Below, one piece after another: positions 8,771 through 16,983 of a stretch of 43,969 nucleotides of DNA. Within the stretch, counting starts at the first letter, position 1, and every line of letters begins with the position of its first letter. A program made the translations under genes and the position numbers. The stretch lies in contig JAKFER010000330.1 in the NCBI GenBank assembly GCA_036675565.1, positions 1 to 43,969 of the forward strand. The letters run 5' to 3'. Source of the stretch: JACCYQ01 sp036675565. Lineage in GTDB: Bacteria > Bacteroidota > Bacteroidia > Chitinophagales > Chitinophagaceae. Below the pieces are notes generated by a model. The model had not been told where the DNA came from and made no database searches. It worked only from the letters and a program-made list of their open reading frames with translations.

Positions 8771-8840
8771 TTGAGGGTTGAGGGTTAGGCTTACTTTTCA
8801 ACCCACAACCAAATTCCCAATTCCAAATTCCTAATCCCTA
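8771..8840. repeat. Degenerate heptamer-like intergenic repeats
   Basis: TTGAGGGTTGAGGGTTAGG (8771-8789) contains tandem copies of GGGTTGA. From 8808 to 8840 the sequence runs through alternating CCAAATTCC, CCAATTCC and CCTAATCCC units. The second block is roughly the complement of the first. It is non-coding, low in complexity and of unknown role. Confidence 0.5.
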
Positions 8841-8842
8841 AA

Positions 8843-9661
8843 TCAACTTATCAACTTAGTAGCCTGCACATGCATCCAGTCATAATTTCGTTGCCGTCCT
8901 AAACTTACCCATCCTTCGGCTTCCCAAAGCTCCCACCATTTTTTATAATCCGGCTTAGCTAATGTTGCTTTGTCTCTCCCCCATTTTAGCTGGTTATTCA
9001 TGGGGTCAAAATCAAGTGCAATACCCCATGAGTGTGTACTGAGCATGGTGCCTCCACGCATGGGTCGGTAATTTAAACATCCACCAAAACAATTCAATCG
9101 AAGTTCTTTAAGGCCCGATGACCCATAATGATCCAATGCTTTTTCCAATACCGAACTGATACTATCCTTAACTTTTTTATGGCAACTGATTCTTTTTATA
9201 GTAACTCTTTCATCCCAGGCAAGTATCATTTGATATGGTAATAACAAACTGGTAATCTGCCTGTTTCCGCTCGGTGATGCATAACCGTAAAAACGGTTCA
9301 ATTCATTAAGCGTTTGCATGGGCCAGCTATTGGGGTTCACTGTTCTTGTTACCTCTTCAGGTCGCCAGGGTTCTTCTGTAAATCCAAAAAGCAGTTGGTG
9401 TTTTAATTGGTTGAATGCTTCCAATGTACGGATGCCCCAGAGTCCATCTATTTTTCCCGGATCAATACCTCGGTCTTTTGCATATAATTGGATCATGGCA
9501 GTGATCTTTTTTTCTTTATTCCAGCTTTTGGGAATTTCTTTAACCCTGTTCAATGCATTGAGGGTTGATTTACCCAAAATACCATCAACCGATCCTGCTT
9601 TATGCCCTTTTTCATTCAGAATACTTTGGGCCATTTTGATGATTTCAACAGTTAGCTCCAT
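8843..9661 (-). CDS. M15-family peptidoglycan peptidase with N-terminal peptidoglycan-binding repeats
   Basis: A 272-residue protein with two peptidoglycan-binding-like repeats at the N-terminus (about 5-40 and 55-88; both contain the GSVDGILGKSTLNAL or GKIDGLWGIRTLEAF type of motif). The C-terminal domain is an M15 (VanY/Ply500-type) peptidase. Zn ligands are His210 and Asp217 in THSWGIALDFDP and His264 in DWMHVQ, with Asp261 the probable catalytic base. Known relatives cut D-Ala-D-Ala or L-Ala-D-Glu bonds of peptidoglycan. No signal peptide is visible, which resembles phage endolysins, yet no phage genes are nearby. It could be released by lysis, or its export route is not evident. ATG 9661 leads straight into the first repeat. 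Confidence 0.82.
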   Translation of the reverse strand: MELTVEIIKMAQSILNEKGHKAGSVDGILGKSTLNALNRVKEIPKSWNKEKKITAMIQLYAKDRGIDPGKIDGLWGIRTLEAFNQLKHQLLFGFTEEPWRPEEVTRTVNPNSWPMQTLNELNRFYGYASPSGNRQITSLLLPYQMILAWDERVTIKRISCHKKVKDSISSVLEKALDHYGSSGLKELRLNCFGGCLNYRPMRGGTMLSTHSWGIALDFDPMNNQLKWGRDKATLAKPDYKKWWELWEAEGWVSLGRQRNYDWMHVQATKLIS

Positions 9662-9801
9662 GGTTATTTATTTTATGGTTGAAAAAAATAACCAGCACCT
9701 TAACGATCCTGAATTTAATCAATTTTTAAAACATTCTATTCTCCTTGAAAAATTAAAAACCAGCACAGGAAGTTATTTTCACTTATGCCTGCCTGTTAAA
9801 A

Positions 9802-9827
9802 AAAATGCGGGACGATGCCCGCATTTT
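9802..9827 (-). terminator. Terminator downstream of the M48 peptidase gene
   Basis: AAAATGCGGG (9802-9811) pairs with CCCGCATTTT (9818-9827) around a 6-base loop. On the minus strand it is followed by seven T residues, so it ends transcripts of the M48 gene, whose stop lies 22 bases upstream at 9849. Confidence 0.85.
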
Positions 9828-9848
9828 ACAGAGAAATTAATTTATTAA

Positions 9849-11294
9849 TTATTCACCAATCACCTTAATAAGCATGCCTTTAGTAACCTGTTGATTCAGC
9901 TGCATTCCATTTAAAATTGAAAGCTCCTGAAGTTTAGCAGTTGGCATATTGTAACTTCTTAAAGCCTGCTCTAATGTACCATTGGCACTGACTGATTTAA
10001 TACGAATACGCTCCGGTTTTTTATTGATCTTGGATGCATCTGTTAACGTGCGGAAATTCTGCATGGTGCTGTTGAAAGCCGCTGAATAATTATTAAAATC
10101 ATTTAAGCTGGAAGCTCCTAAGATCAGGTAAATATTCCCACCATGTTGAATAAAATATGACATAGTCCTGATGACTGCTCCGCCCTGTTGCTGTTGTTGG
10201 TCTGCTATAATGGCCATTGCCGGCAATCCATTTACGGTTAATTCCCTGGATTCTTTAACCTGCAATTTATATTGCTGTACAAAAGCTTCCGCAGCCTGAC
10301 GTGGTGAAGTTCCTGGAGCCAGTGTAAGCATCATCATGGCTTTACCATCTTTTGGCGCCATTTGTACACTTTGAGGTGTGTTCTGGTAATTCCAGTTAGC
10401 TGGCACAGGAAACTGGAATTTCAATTCCGGGTGATAAAAAACATTATTTTCTAAAAAACCTTGTTTGGGATCTTCCCCATATATTAAACCCTCAATTCTT
10501 TTCAGGTATTCATTCCTGTTAACTTCCGGGTTGGTTAAATTTAATTGCTGTTTCCATTCTGTAGCTAGTTTTGCCACTGTTGCATTTCTATCACCTGGAT
10601 TAGGATGGGTTGACAAAAAATCAGGAAGTTCCTGCGAACCTGCAGCCTGGCTTTGCCTTTCCAGTGTATTAAAAAAGCCCGCCATTTCTGTAGCATCATA
10701 ACCTATTTTGGAAGAATATTCTACACCCAACCTGTCAGATTCCATTTCTGCATCGCGACCAAATTTTAAAAGAAGCAATCCCAAACCTTGTGATGCTGCT
10801 TCTGCAAACTGGCCAAACTCGGGAGAAATAATAACACCGGCAATAATCCCTAATTGACCCAACATCGCATTTCGCTGTTGCTCTACGGAATGTCTTGCTG
10901 CAATATGGCCGATCTCATGCCCCAATACACCTGCGAATTCTGCTTCATTATTAAAATGGGCCATGATACCGCGGGTGAAATATACATATCCGCCGGGTAC
11001 AGCAAACGCGTTTAGCACTTCAGAATCAAGAATCTTGAATTCATAATTTAATCCGGGCCGGTGTGAAATGGCCGCCATTTGTTTTCCTTTGGTTGTAATA
11101 AAACTTTGCAATGCAGCATTTTCATATAATCCAAATTGAGCAACAATCTGTGGATCGGCTTCTTTACCCATAGCAATCTCCTGCTCCTCGGACATCAAAA
11201 CAACCTGTTTCTTTCCCGTCACAGGATTCGTTGCACAGGAATCCAACATTATAAATGATGTAGTTAACCCAAGAAATAACCATATTTTTTTCAT
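9849..11294 (-). CDS. M48-family metalloprotease lipoprotein, BepA/YfgC-like
   Basis: A 481-residue envelope protease. Lipobox LDSC (Cys20) is followed by ATNPVTGKKQ, a conserved start of this family. The Zn site is HEIGH (126-130) with the third ligand Glu185 in AEMESDRLG. Residues about 100-110 (VPGGYVYFTRGIM) are the usual substrate-edge strand. After the peptidase domain (about 30-260) comes an alpha/beta region (about 285-420) that binds no obvious cofactor. A C-terminal LysM-like stretch follows (about 435-480: LEQALRSYNM, LSILNGM, VTKGMLIKV). Known BepA-type enzymes degrade or assist assembly of outer-membrane proteins in the periplasm. The gene is monocistronic with its own terminator at 9802-9827. 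Confidence 0.9.
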   Translation of the reverse strand: MKKIWLFLGLTTSFIMLDSCATNPVTGKKQVVLMSEEQEIAMGKEADPQIVAQFGLYENAALQSFITTKGKQMAAISHRPGLNYEFKILDSEVLNAFAVPGGYVYFTRGIMAHFNNEAEFAGVLGHEIGHIAARHSVEQQRNAMLGQLGIIAGVIISPEFGQFAEAASQGLGLLLLKFGRDAEMESDRLGVEYSSKIGYDATEMAGFFNTLERQSQAAGSQELPDFLSTHPNPGDRNATVAKLATEWKQQLNLTNPEVNRNEYLKRIEGLIYGEDPKQGFLENNVFYHPELKFQFPVPANWNYQNTPQSVQMAPKDGKAMMMLTLAPGTSPRQAAEAFVQQYKLQVKESRELTVNGLPAMAIIADQQQQQGGAVIRTMSYFIQHGGNIYLILGASSLNDFNNYSAAFNSTMQNFRTLTDASKINKKPERIRIKSVSANGTLEQALRSYNMPTAKLQELSILNGMQLNQQVTKGMLIKVIGE

Positions 11295-11436
11295 GTGAAT
11301 TTTTTTATCCTAAATAAATTTAAATTTTATTTATATATAATTCTTTTTGTATTGCAAAGATGATACCATCGGTCAACCATACCGAAATGGAGGCATAAGA
11401 TTTACATATCCATTTATAACTTTTAAAAAATATACC

Positions 11437-11694
11437 ATGACAGACCAAAGAAAAAATACGCCACTTGACAACGATAACAAACCAATCAGAACTGATGATC
11501 CTGCAGCAAATCCTTCACAAGAAAATGCGGGTTTTGATGAAATTCCCGATCTTGATGGTGATGGTATGATTGGCCACACAGGGGGTAATTATGGCGACAC
11601 AACTTATACAGGTGGAAGTCTCATACAACCCCAACCTGGCCCTGTTGAAGAAGCCTCAGAACCAGGAGAAGAAGATAATGAAGAAGAAAAGTGA
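11437..11694 (+). CDS. Small acidic protein with a DGDG calcium-loop-like motif
   Basis: An 85-residue, very acidic, low-complexity protein rich in Asp, Glu, Pro, Gly and Asn. The core DLDGDGMIG matches the first half of an EF-hand or dockerin calcium loop (DxDxDG), followed by the Gly/Thr-rich GGNYGDTTYTGG and a tail rich in Glu. No signal peptide or membrane segment is seen, so it is probably a soluble cytoplasmic protein. I placed the start at ATG 11437; the frame stays open upstream to 11347, but that extension overlaps likely promoter DNA and reads unlike protein. I do not recognise a characterised family. It lies 144 bases before a secreted glycosidase gene. Confidence 0.55.
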   Translation: MTDQRKNTPLDNDNKPIRTDDPAANPSQENAGFDEIPDLDGDGMIGHTGGNYGDTTYTGGSLIQPQPGPVEEASEPGEEDNEEEK

Positions 11695-11733
11695 TATCTT
11701 ATTAATTTACAATGTGTTGACTTAAATTAAAAC

Positions 11734-11775
11734 TGCGTAAGAGCATTCGCTTAAATGTGAAAAAAATGTTACGCA
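11734..11775. repeat. Imperfect stem-loop upstream of the glycosidase gene
   Basis: TGCGTAA (11734-11740) and TTACGCA (11769-11775) form a perfect 7-bp inverted repeat. Inside it CATT (11744-11747) can pair with the downstream AATG. There is no T-tract after the right arm. It may be a weak hairpin or an operator between the genes at 11437 and 11839. Confidence 0.35.
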
Positions 11776-11838
11776 AGAGTTAATAATGGCACAATTTTCT
11801 GCAGGTTTCTGGGTTTATAATCTGTAATCCAAATATCC

Positions 11839-13890
11839 ATGAAACTAACTAGCAGAATTGTGTTTCTTCTACTGTGTATTAGATTTTCTCTACTTACATT
11901 TTCACAGCAAGTCAGCATTGATATTCAAAAAGTAATTCGTGAAATCCCCTCACATGCCGTAGGTATTAACATGAATTATTTAATGGATGGGACTTTCATC
12001 AGTGCTGCAGCACAAACAGAAACAAGTAAAGCGCTAAAGGAAATGGGTGTTAAATTCCTGCGTTACCCTGGTGGAGAAAAGTCTGATAATTATTTATTTT
12101 CCGTACCTCCTTATACAAACTCTAGTCCCAGAATGGCACTTGCAGGTAGTTGTCCATGGCCATCCAAAAAATCTGAATGGGTTGAAAGCGATAAACTGAC
12201 AGCAAAAGAAAATGTGCTGGATTTTGATGAATTTATGGTATCTGCACAAAATATAGGTGCTGAGCCTATGATCGTTGTTGCATACGATGCTATTTATTAT
12301 ACACCAGATCCTATTTGGAATTGCACCACTGTTCCTCCCACTTTATCTGAATTAGTTACTCATGCAACGGAATGGGTTCGATATGCAAACATTACAAAAG
12401 GTTATGGAATAAAATATTGGTGTATTGGTAATGAAAGCTGGGGTTCAGCAGATTATAACGGAAATGTATCTCCGGCACAATATGCGCTTGACATTGTTGC
12501 TTATGCAACAGCCATGAAGGCGGTTGATCCCTCAATCAAAATAATAGTAAATGGACGCGGAGAATCATGGTGGAAAACATTACTTGAAAGTCCGGCGGCA
12601 AGTTATATTGATTATTTTGGAGTAAGCTGTTATCCGATCTGGAATTTTACGGGTGGATATGAACAATACCGGACTACTGCACCCAATTTATTGGCAGAAG
12701 CACAAACTGCTGTAAATGCAATAAACAACTTTGCATCAGCAACAGACAAGCAACGGATTAAAGTAATGTCAACAGAATTCAATGCAATTGATTTTAATAG
12801 TGCATGGCCAAATAATAACGACCTGGGACATGCGCTTGTAGCATTTGAAACCATGGGACAACATTTAGAAAATCCAATGGTTGATGCTGCCTTATTATGG
12901 AACACCCGCTGGGTTAATAATATGAACTCATCAAACAATATAGATGATGTTTTAAATAGCAGCAGCCATATGAATGCGAATGGTCTTGCTTTATCTATTT
13001 GGGGAAATGGACTTTTGCCAAAATTTATTGAATCAGTGCGTTCAGGTTCCGGGAGTGAATATCTTCGTTCCTATGCAGTGTATGATGAAACATTTAATAA
13101 ACTAAATGTTTTTGTTATCAATAAAGACAATATCCAAAGAACCATTGATCTTACCATAAATAATTATTCTTCTTTACCTTTTTGTACGCGGTTTGAATTT
13201 TCCGGAACAGGTATTACAGATGTTTCTCCTGTTTATACCCAAATAAATCCGATGAGTGACCAGGTTATCGGTTATCCTTATACAAACACCGTATCTGCAA
13301 ATTCAATAACCCTTTTCCAATTTGAAGGTTATATTGTGTTGCCCGAAAATAATAGCTCCATACGTGTACGAATGATAGATGAAAATCAATCAGAAATTAA
13401 ATGGATTACAAAAGGTGATTGTAATGCGGTCTATACGCTGCAAAGGAGTGTGGATGGGAAAAGTTGGCAAAACAAGGAAAGCTTAAAAGACGATTGCCTG
13501 GAGAATGATCTTTTTACTTTTATAGATCAAGACTTAATATCCATCCAGGGAAATACCCAAATATATTACCGGGTTCAGATTAAAGATCCTCATGGCAGGA
13601 TCACCTATAGCCAGGTAAAAAACTTAAGCATTCCGAAACCTGTTAATTTATCATTTTCTATTTCGCCGAATCCTGTTTCAAATGTAATGATGTTGAATAT
13701 TGAAAGTGGCGACAAAAAAAATGGAGTAATCAATATCCTTACATCTGAAGGAAAAAAAATCATGAGTAGTACAATCTATCCCCTCGTTAAAAACTTACAG
13801 ATAAACACGAGCCAATTACCTGCTGGGATTTATATTGTAGAAATGGTTTCGGGTGATGAAAAAATAACAAAAAAAATGTTCAGAAAATAA
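11839..13890 (+). CDS. Secreted clan GH-A glycoside hydrolase (GH51/GH79-like) with T9SS sorting domain
   Basis: A 683-residue exported enzyme. The Sec signal peptide (about 1-22, ending FSQQ) is followed by a (beta/alpha)8 catalytic domain (about 25-400). GNES at 197-200 supplies the acid/base Glu199, and STEF at 311-314 supplies the nucleophile Glu313, the clan GH-A arrangement. FLRYPGGE (73-80) resembles the substrate-binding strand of alpha-L-arabinofuranosidases (GH51) and heparanase-like GH79. A beta-sandwich follows (about 410-510), then an FN3-like linker (about 512-598), then a type-A T9SS C-terminal domain (about 600-683: SISPNPVSN ... LPAGIYIVEMVSG ... KKMFRK). The protein should be exported by T9SS to the surface or medium to attack plant polysaccharide or proteoglycan. 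The exact substrate is open. It is a single gene with no SusCD pair nearby. Confidence 0.82.
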   Translation: MKLTSRIVFLLLCIRFSLLTFSQQVSIDIQKVIREIPSHAVGINMNYLMDGTFISAAAQTETSKALKEMGVKFLRYPGGEKSDNYLFSVPPYTNSSPRMALAGSCPWPSKKSEWVESDKLTAKENVLDFDEFMVSAQNIGAEPMIVVAYDAIYYTPDPIWNCTTVPPTLSELVTHATEWVRYANITKGYGIKYWCIGNESWGSADYNGNVSPAQYALDIVAYATAMKAVDPSIKIIVNGRGESWWKTLLESPAASYIDYFGVSCYPIWNFTGGYEQYRTTAPNLLAEAQTAVNAINNFASATDKQRIKVMSTEFNAIDFNSAWPNNNDLGHALVAFETMGQHLENPMVDAALLWNTRWVNNMNSSNNIDDVLNSSSHMNANGLALSIWGNGLLPKFIESVRSGSGSEYLRSYAVYDETFNKLNVFVINKDNIQRTIDLTINNYSSLPFCTRFEFSGTGITDVSPVYTQINPMSDQVIGYPYTNTVSANSITLFQFEGYIVLPENNSSIRVRMIDENQSEIKWITKGDCNAVYTLQRSVDGKSWQNKESLKDDCLENDLFTFIDQDLISIQGNTQIYYRVQIKDPHGRITYSQVKNLSIPKPVNLSFSISPNPVSNVMMLNIESGDKKNGVINILTSEGKKIMSSTIYPLVKNLQINTSQLPAGIYIVEMVSGDEKITKKMFRK

Positions 13891-14008
13891 TATCTGTGAC
13901 AGTTATAATTCAGCGACAATTTTGATAATCAAATTGGCAAATATCCTTGCCCATAAGTAGGAATTAGGATTATCTGCTTATTTTATTATTTTTAATGCTG
14001 CCAAACTA

Positions 14009-15493
14009 ATGCTGATGCAATTAAAACCCTATGCTCTTATAGCTAGCATTATACTTCTTTTGTTGCTTCTTTTTTTTTCCTTTTTAACCAATCTCGGCTT
14101 TATTCCCATTCGTATTTGGGATGAAGGACGTACTGCTACAAATGCCTTGAATATGTATCTCAATGGCAATTGGATCGTAACATATTTTGATGGAAAGCCC
14201 GATATGTGGAATACCAAGCCTCCACTACTGATCTGGTTCCAGGTTATCTCAATGAAAATTTTTGGTGTCAGCGAATGGGCCGTTCGGTTTCCATCTGCAA
14301 TGGCCAGTATTTTAACTGGTACCACTTTATGGATTTTTAGCGCAAGACATTTAAACAGGCCCTGGCTGGGATTTTTGGCTGGTGCCGTATTTGCCAGTAC
14401 TTATCCCCTTATTTATAACCATGCCGGCCGTACAGGTGATTTTGATGCGTTGTTAACTTTATTTACAACGATTTACTGCCTCTCCTTTTACTTGTATTGT
14501 AAAACAAGTTTAAATAAATGGTTGATTGCATTTTTCAGTTTTCTCATTTTAGCTTCAATGACTAAAGGAGTGGCGGGATTGTTTTTTATGCCTGCAATTT
14601 TTATTTATGCGCTAACACAAAAAAAGCTGCTCCGGATATTAAAGAATAAATGGTTGTATGCAGGTGTCGTAGCCTTCTTAATTATTGTTGTTGGATATTA
14701 CTTTTTGCGGGAGCACTATAACCCAGGTTATATCAATGCAGTTTTGAATGGCGAATTAGGGAGCTATCCCAAAGCTTTAAATAAACACGATCATCCATTT
14801 CTTTGGTATTTTTCAAACATTGCAGGCTGGCGGTATCCATATTGGTATTTGTTTCTGCTTCCTGCATTTATTTTTGGACTGTTAACCCGATCGCAAATAA
14901 TTAAAAATCTTACCATTTTTAATTTGGTAATAGTGATTTTTTATCTTTTGGTGATTTCTACTTCCAATACAAAACTATATTGGTACGATGTTCCAATTTA
15001 TCCATTTCTATCGCTGCAGATTGCGTTCATGCTTCATGCATTTTGGCTTTATTTAGAAAAATATTTAGCTTCTTCTTCCTTATTCATAAAACTGCTGGTT
15101 GCTTCAATTTTATTTGGAATCGTATTTATGTACCCCTTTCGAATGGTGTATACACACAATAAACATTTTTCAGTAGTTAGCCCATGGGATGTTGATGTAC
15201 AGGAGCGAAACCAGGGATTATTTATCCAACAGGCACTTAGAAATAACCAGGATTTAAACAATTATATTTTTTGTTACGATGGATGCAAAAATTGTCATGG
15301 CCAGATTGATTTTTACATTATTTTATTGCAATCCAGGAACGTGAATGTGCGTTTTCAGAATAAACTTGACTCACTTAAACCCGGACATTTTATTGTAGTG
15401 AGTCAACCAGCAATGAAGCAAAAATTAGAAAGCAGTTATAATGTAAAATTAGTGAAGGAAGCATTCGGTTGTTTTGTTTATACTATTCAATAA
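14009..15493 (+). CDS. GT39/ArnT-like polytopic glycosyltransferase
   Basis: A 494-residue membrane protein with an N-terminal helix and about ten further hydrophobic segments. Right after the first helix lies IWDEGR with Asp38-Glu39, the acidic catalytic pair of the GT-C fold (PMT/ArnT/GT83), followed by the loop NTKPPLLIWFQ, also diagnostic. Such enzymes take a sugar from a polyprenyl-phosphate carrier on the periplasmic side and add it to lipid A, protein or another glycan. The GT2 gene at 18083 could make the lipid-linked donor. The C-terminal soluble region (about 380-494) contains CYDGCKNCHG, a local Cys/His cluster. The start could be ATG 14009 or the ATG two codons on. Confidence 0.82.
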   Translation: MLMQLKPYALIASIILLLLLLFFSFLTNLGFIPIRIWDEGRTATNALNMYLNGNWIVTYFDGKPDMWNTKPPLLIWFQVISMKIFGVSEWAVRFPSAMASILTGTTLWIFSARHLNRPWLGFLAGAVFASTYPLIYNHAGRTGDFDALLTLFTTIYCLSFYLYCKTSLNKWLIAFFSFLILASMTKGVAGLFFMPAIFIYALTQKKLLRILKNKWLYAGVVAFLIIVVGYYFLREHYNPGYINAVLNGELGSYPKALNKHDHPFLWYFSNIAGWRYPYWYLFLLPAFIFGLLTRSQIIKNLTIFNLVIVIFYLLVISTSNTKLYWYDVPIYPFLSLQIAFMLHAFWLYLEKYLASSSLFIKLLVASILFGIVFMYPFRMVYTHNKHFSVVSPWDVDVQERNQGLFIQQALRNNQDLNNYIFCYDGCKNCHGQIDFYIILLQSRNVNVRFQNKLDSLKPGHFIVVSQPAMKQKLESSYNVKLVKEAFGCFVYTIQ

Positions 15494-15629
15494 CCATTAT
15501 ATCGGGTCATGGTTAAATTTCAAATTGAAATTCATTTTATAATGCAGATTTAATCCTAACCATCAACCAACAATTTAATATATTTAATTACCAACACTTT
15601 CTTCCATCTTTATAGATAAAAGGTTCACA

Positions 15630-16034
15630 ATGAAAAAACCTTATTTAATAGAATTCCCAAAACTAGGTGCACCGGATATTGGATATATATCTGTAGCAGA
15701 AAATGATCAGTTAATTCCCTTTGATGTTAAAAGGGTATTCTGGACATACTTCACTCCTGAAAGCATTGTAAGGGGCAGGCATGCCCATTTCAAAACGGAA
15801 CAGGTGGTGATAGCCGTAACAGGAAGAATTTTATTAACTGCGGAACTACCAGATGGCTGTATTGAAACATTTGTTTTAGAAAAACCTAATATAGGTGTAT
15901 ACATCCCGCCCAATTCCTGGCACACCATGCAATATTCACATACGGCCATACAGATGGTTTTAGCTTCTACCCTATTTGATGAACAGGATTATATCAGGGA
16001 TCAAAATCAATTTAAACGAGAATGGAAAAGTTGA
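15630..16034 (+). CDS. FdtA/QdtA-like dTDP-4-keto-6-deoxyhexose 3,4-ketoisomerase
   Basis: A 134-residue single-domain cupin of the WxcM/FdtA/QdtA family. Family motifs are RGRHAHFKTEQV (about 49-60), with the conserved histidines that perform proton shuttling, and IPPNSWHTMQY (about 90-100). Known members convert dTDP-4-keto-6-deoxyglucose to the 3-keto isomer, the substrate for a 3-aminotransferase. Here an acetyltransferase gene follows with a 13-base overlap and a DegT/FdtB-type aminotransferase comes next, so a pathway to a 3-acetamido-3,6-dideoxyhexose is likely. Whether the product is the galacto (FdtA) or gluco (QdtA) isomer cannot be decided by eye. The upstream RmlA/RmlB steps are not in this window. 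Confidence 0.9.
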   Translation: MKKPYLIEFPKLGAPDIGYISVAENDQLIPFDVKRVFWTYFTPESIVRGRHAHFKTEQVVIAVTGRILLTAELPDGCIETFVLEKPNIGVYIPPNSWHTMQYSHTAIQMVLASTLFDEQDYIRDQNQFKREWKS

Positions 16035-16972
16035 TTAAACAATTGTTTAAGGAGCAGGAGCAGGTTTTATTTTACTATAGTCCTTATAGTTTTATCAGGG
16101 AAACTAACCCGGAAATTCAACTCAATTTAATAAAGGAAAAGATTTTAAAATTTACCACCGATAATAAGAATACACATTTTACCTTCAGCACAAAAAATAA
16201 TGACATTGAATTTATTTTTTTTTATGAATTTCTAAAATGGGATACTGAATTTTTTGGAAGAAAATGCTATAAAATATATCTGGTCCTGTATACTCATTTT
16301 GATGCAGCTGCATTTACGGATGCAATTAATGCCTTCAGGATTCATTTAACCAAGACTGGTGAACATACTTACATTTTTTCAGATATACCTTCAGAAGATA
16401 CCCGGTTCATACAGTGCCTGGGATCAGCCGGATTTAAATTGGTGGAAACGCGACTCCATTATTTCAAAGATGCTCTTACTCAATATAAGTCGGAACGTTA
16501 TGATGTAAGAAATGCAAATAAAAAAGACCTGGCAAATATTATTGAAGTGGCCCGGAACAGCAGAAATAAATATGATCGCATACATGCTGATCTTAATTTT
16601 TCCCAGGAACTTGCTGACAACTATTTAGGAACATATGCCGAATCGGCTTTTAATGGTTACTGTGATGCCGTATTAGTTCCCGCAGAAGAAGGCGTGAATG
16701 TAAATTCATTTCTTGCCATAAAATATGTAAAAGAAGATGCCGCATTTCTGAATACTAAATTTATCAGGGTCGCTTTAACAGCAGTCGGCCCAACCAATAA
16801 AGGCTGGCACAAAAAATTGCTATCAGAAACCATATATTATGCAAGGAATATGGACGCTCAATATGTTTTAATGACCACCCAGTCTACAAACAAAGCCGTT
16901 ATTAAGAATGCGGAGAATTTACATTTCAATTTAGGTAGTACTACCCATATTTTTTCATTTAGCAATCAATAA
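16022..16972 (+). CDS. WecD-like GNAT sugar N-acetyltransferase
   Basis: A 316-residue protein overlapping the ketoisomerase gene by 13 bases. It contains KWDTEFFGRK (about 73-82), close to the N-terminal hallmark of WecD (dTDP-4-amino-4,6-dideoxygalactose acetyltransferase). A C-terminal GNAT fold (about 155-310) follows, ending in TTQSTNKAVIKNAENLHF, the family's last helix and strand. The acetyl-CoA pyrophosphate loop is weak (VGPTNKGWHKKLL), so activity is not certain. In context it probably acetylates the amino group added by the aminotransferase at 16984. Most FdtA/FdtB operons use a hexapeptide-repeat acetyltransferase (FdtC/QdtC) instead, so the GNAT enzyme is a variation. Confidence 0.72.
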   Translation: MEKLIKQLFKEQEQVLFYYSPYSFIRETNPEIQLNLIKEKILKFTTDNKNTHFTFSTKNNDIEFIFFYEFLKWDTEFFGRKCYKIYLVLYTHFDAAAFTDAINAFRIHLTKTGEHTYIFSDIPSEDTRFIQCLGSAGFKLVETRLHYFKDALTQYKSERYDVRNANKKDLANIIEVARNSRNKYDRIHADLNFSQELADNYLGTYAESAFNGYCDAVLVPAEEGVNVNSFLAIKYVKEDAAFLNTKFIRVALTAVGPTNKGWHKKLLSETIYYARNMDAQYVLMTTQSTNKAVIKNAENLHFNLGSTTHIFSFSNQ

Positions 16973-16983
16973 TTACTTATTAA

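Noticed and set aside
8843..9661. M15 peptidase considered as a prophage endolysin
   Set aside because: No holin, structural, integrase or attachment-site signals are present in the window, so a phage origin is not supported.
9675..9848. A + strand frame of about 58 codons from ATG 9675 toward the M48 gene
   Set aside because: It runs through the terminator hairpin at 9802-9827 and has no promoter or protein-like pattern.
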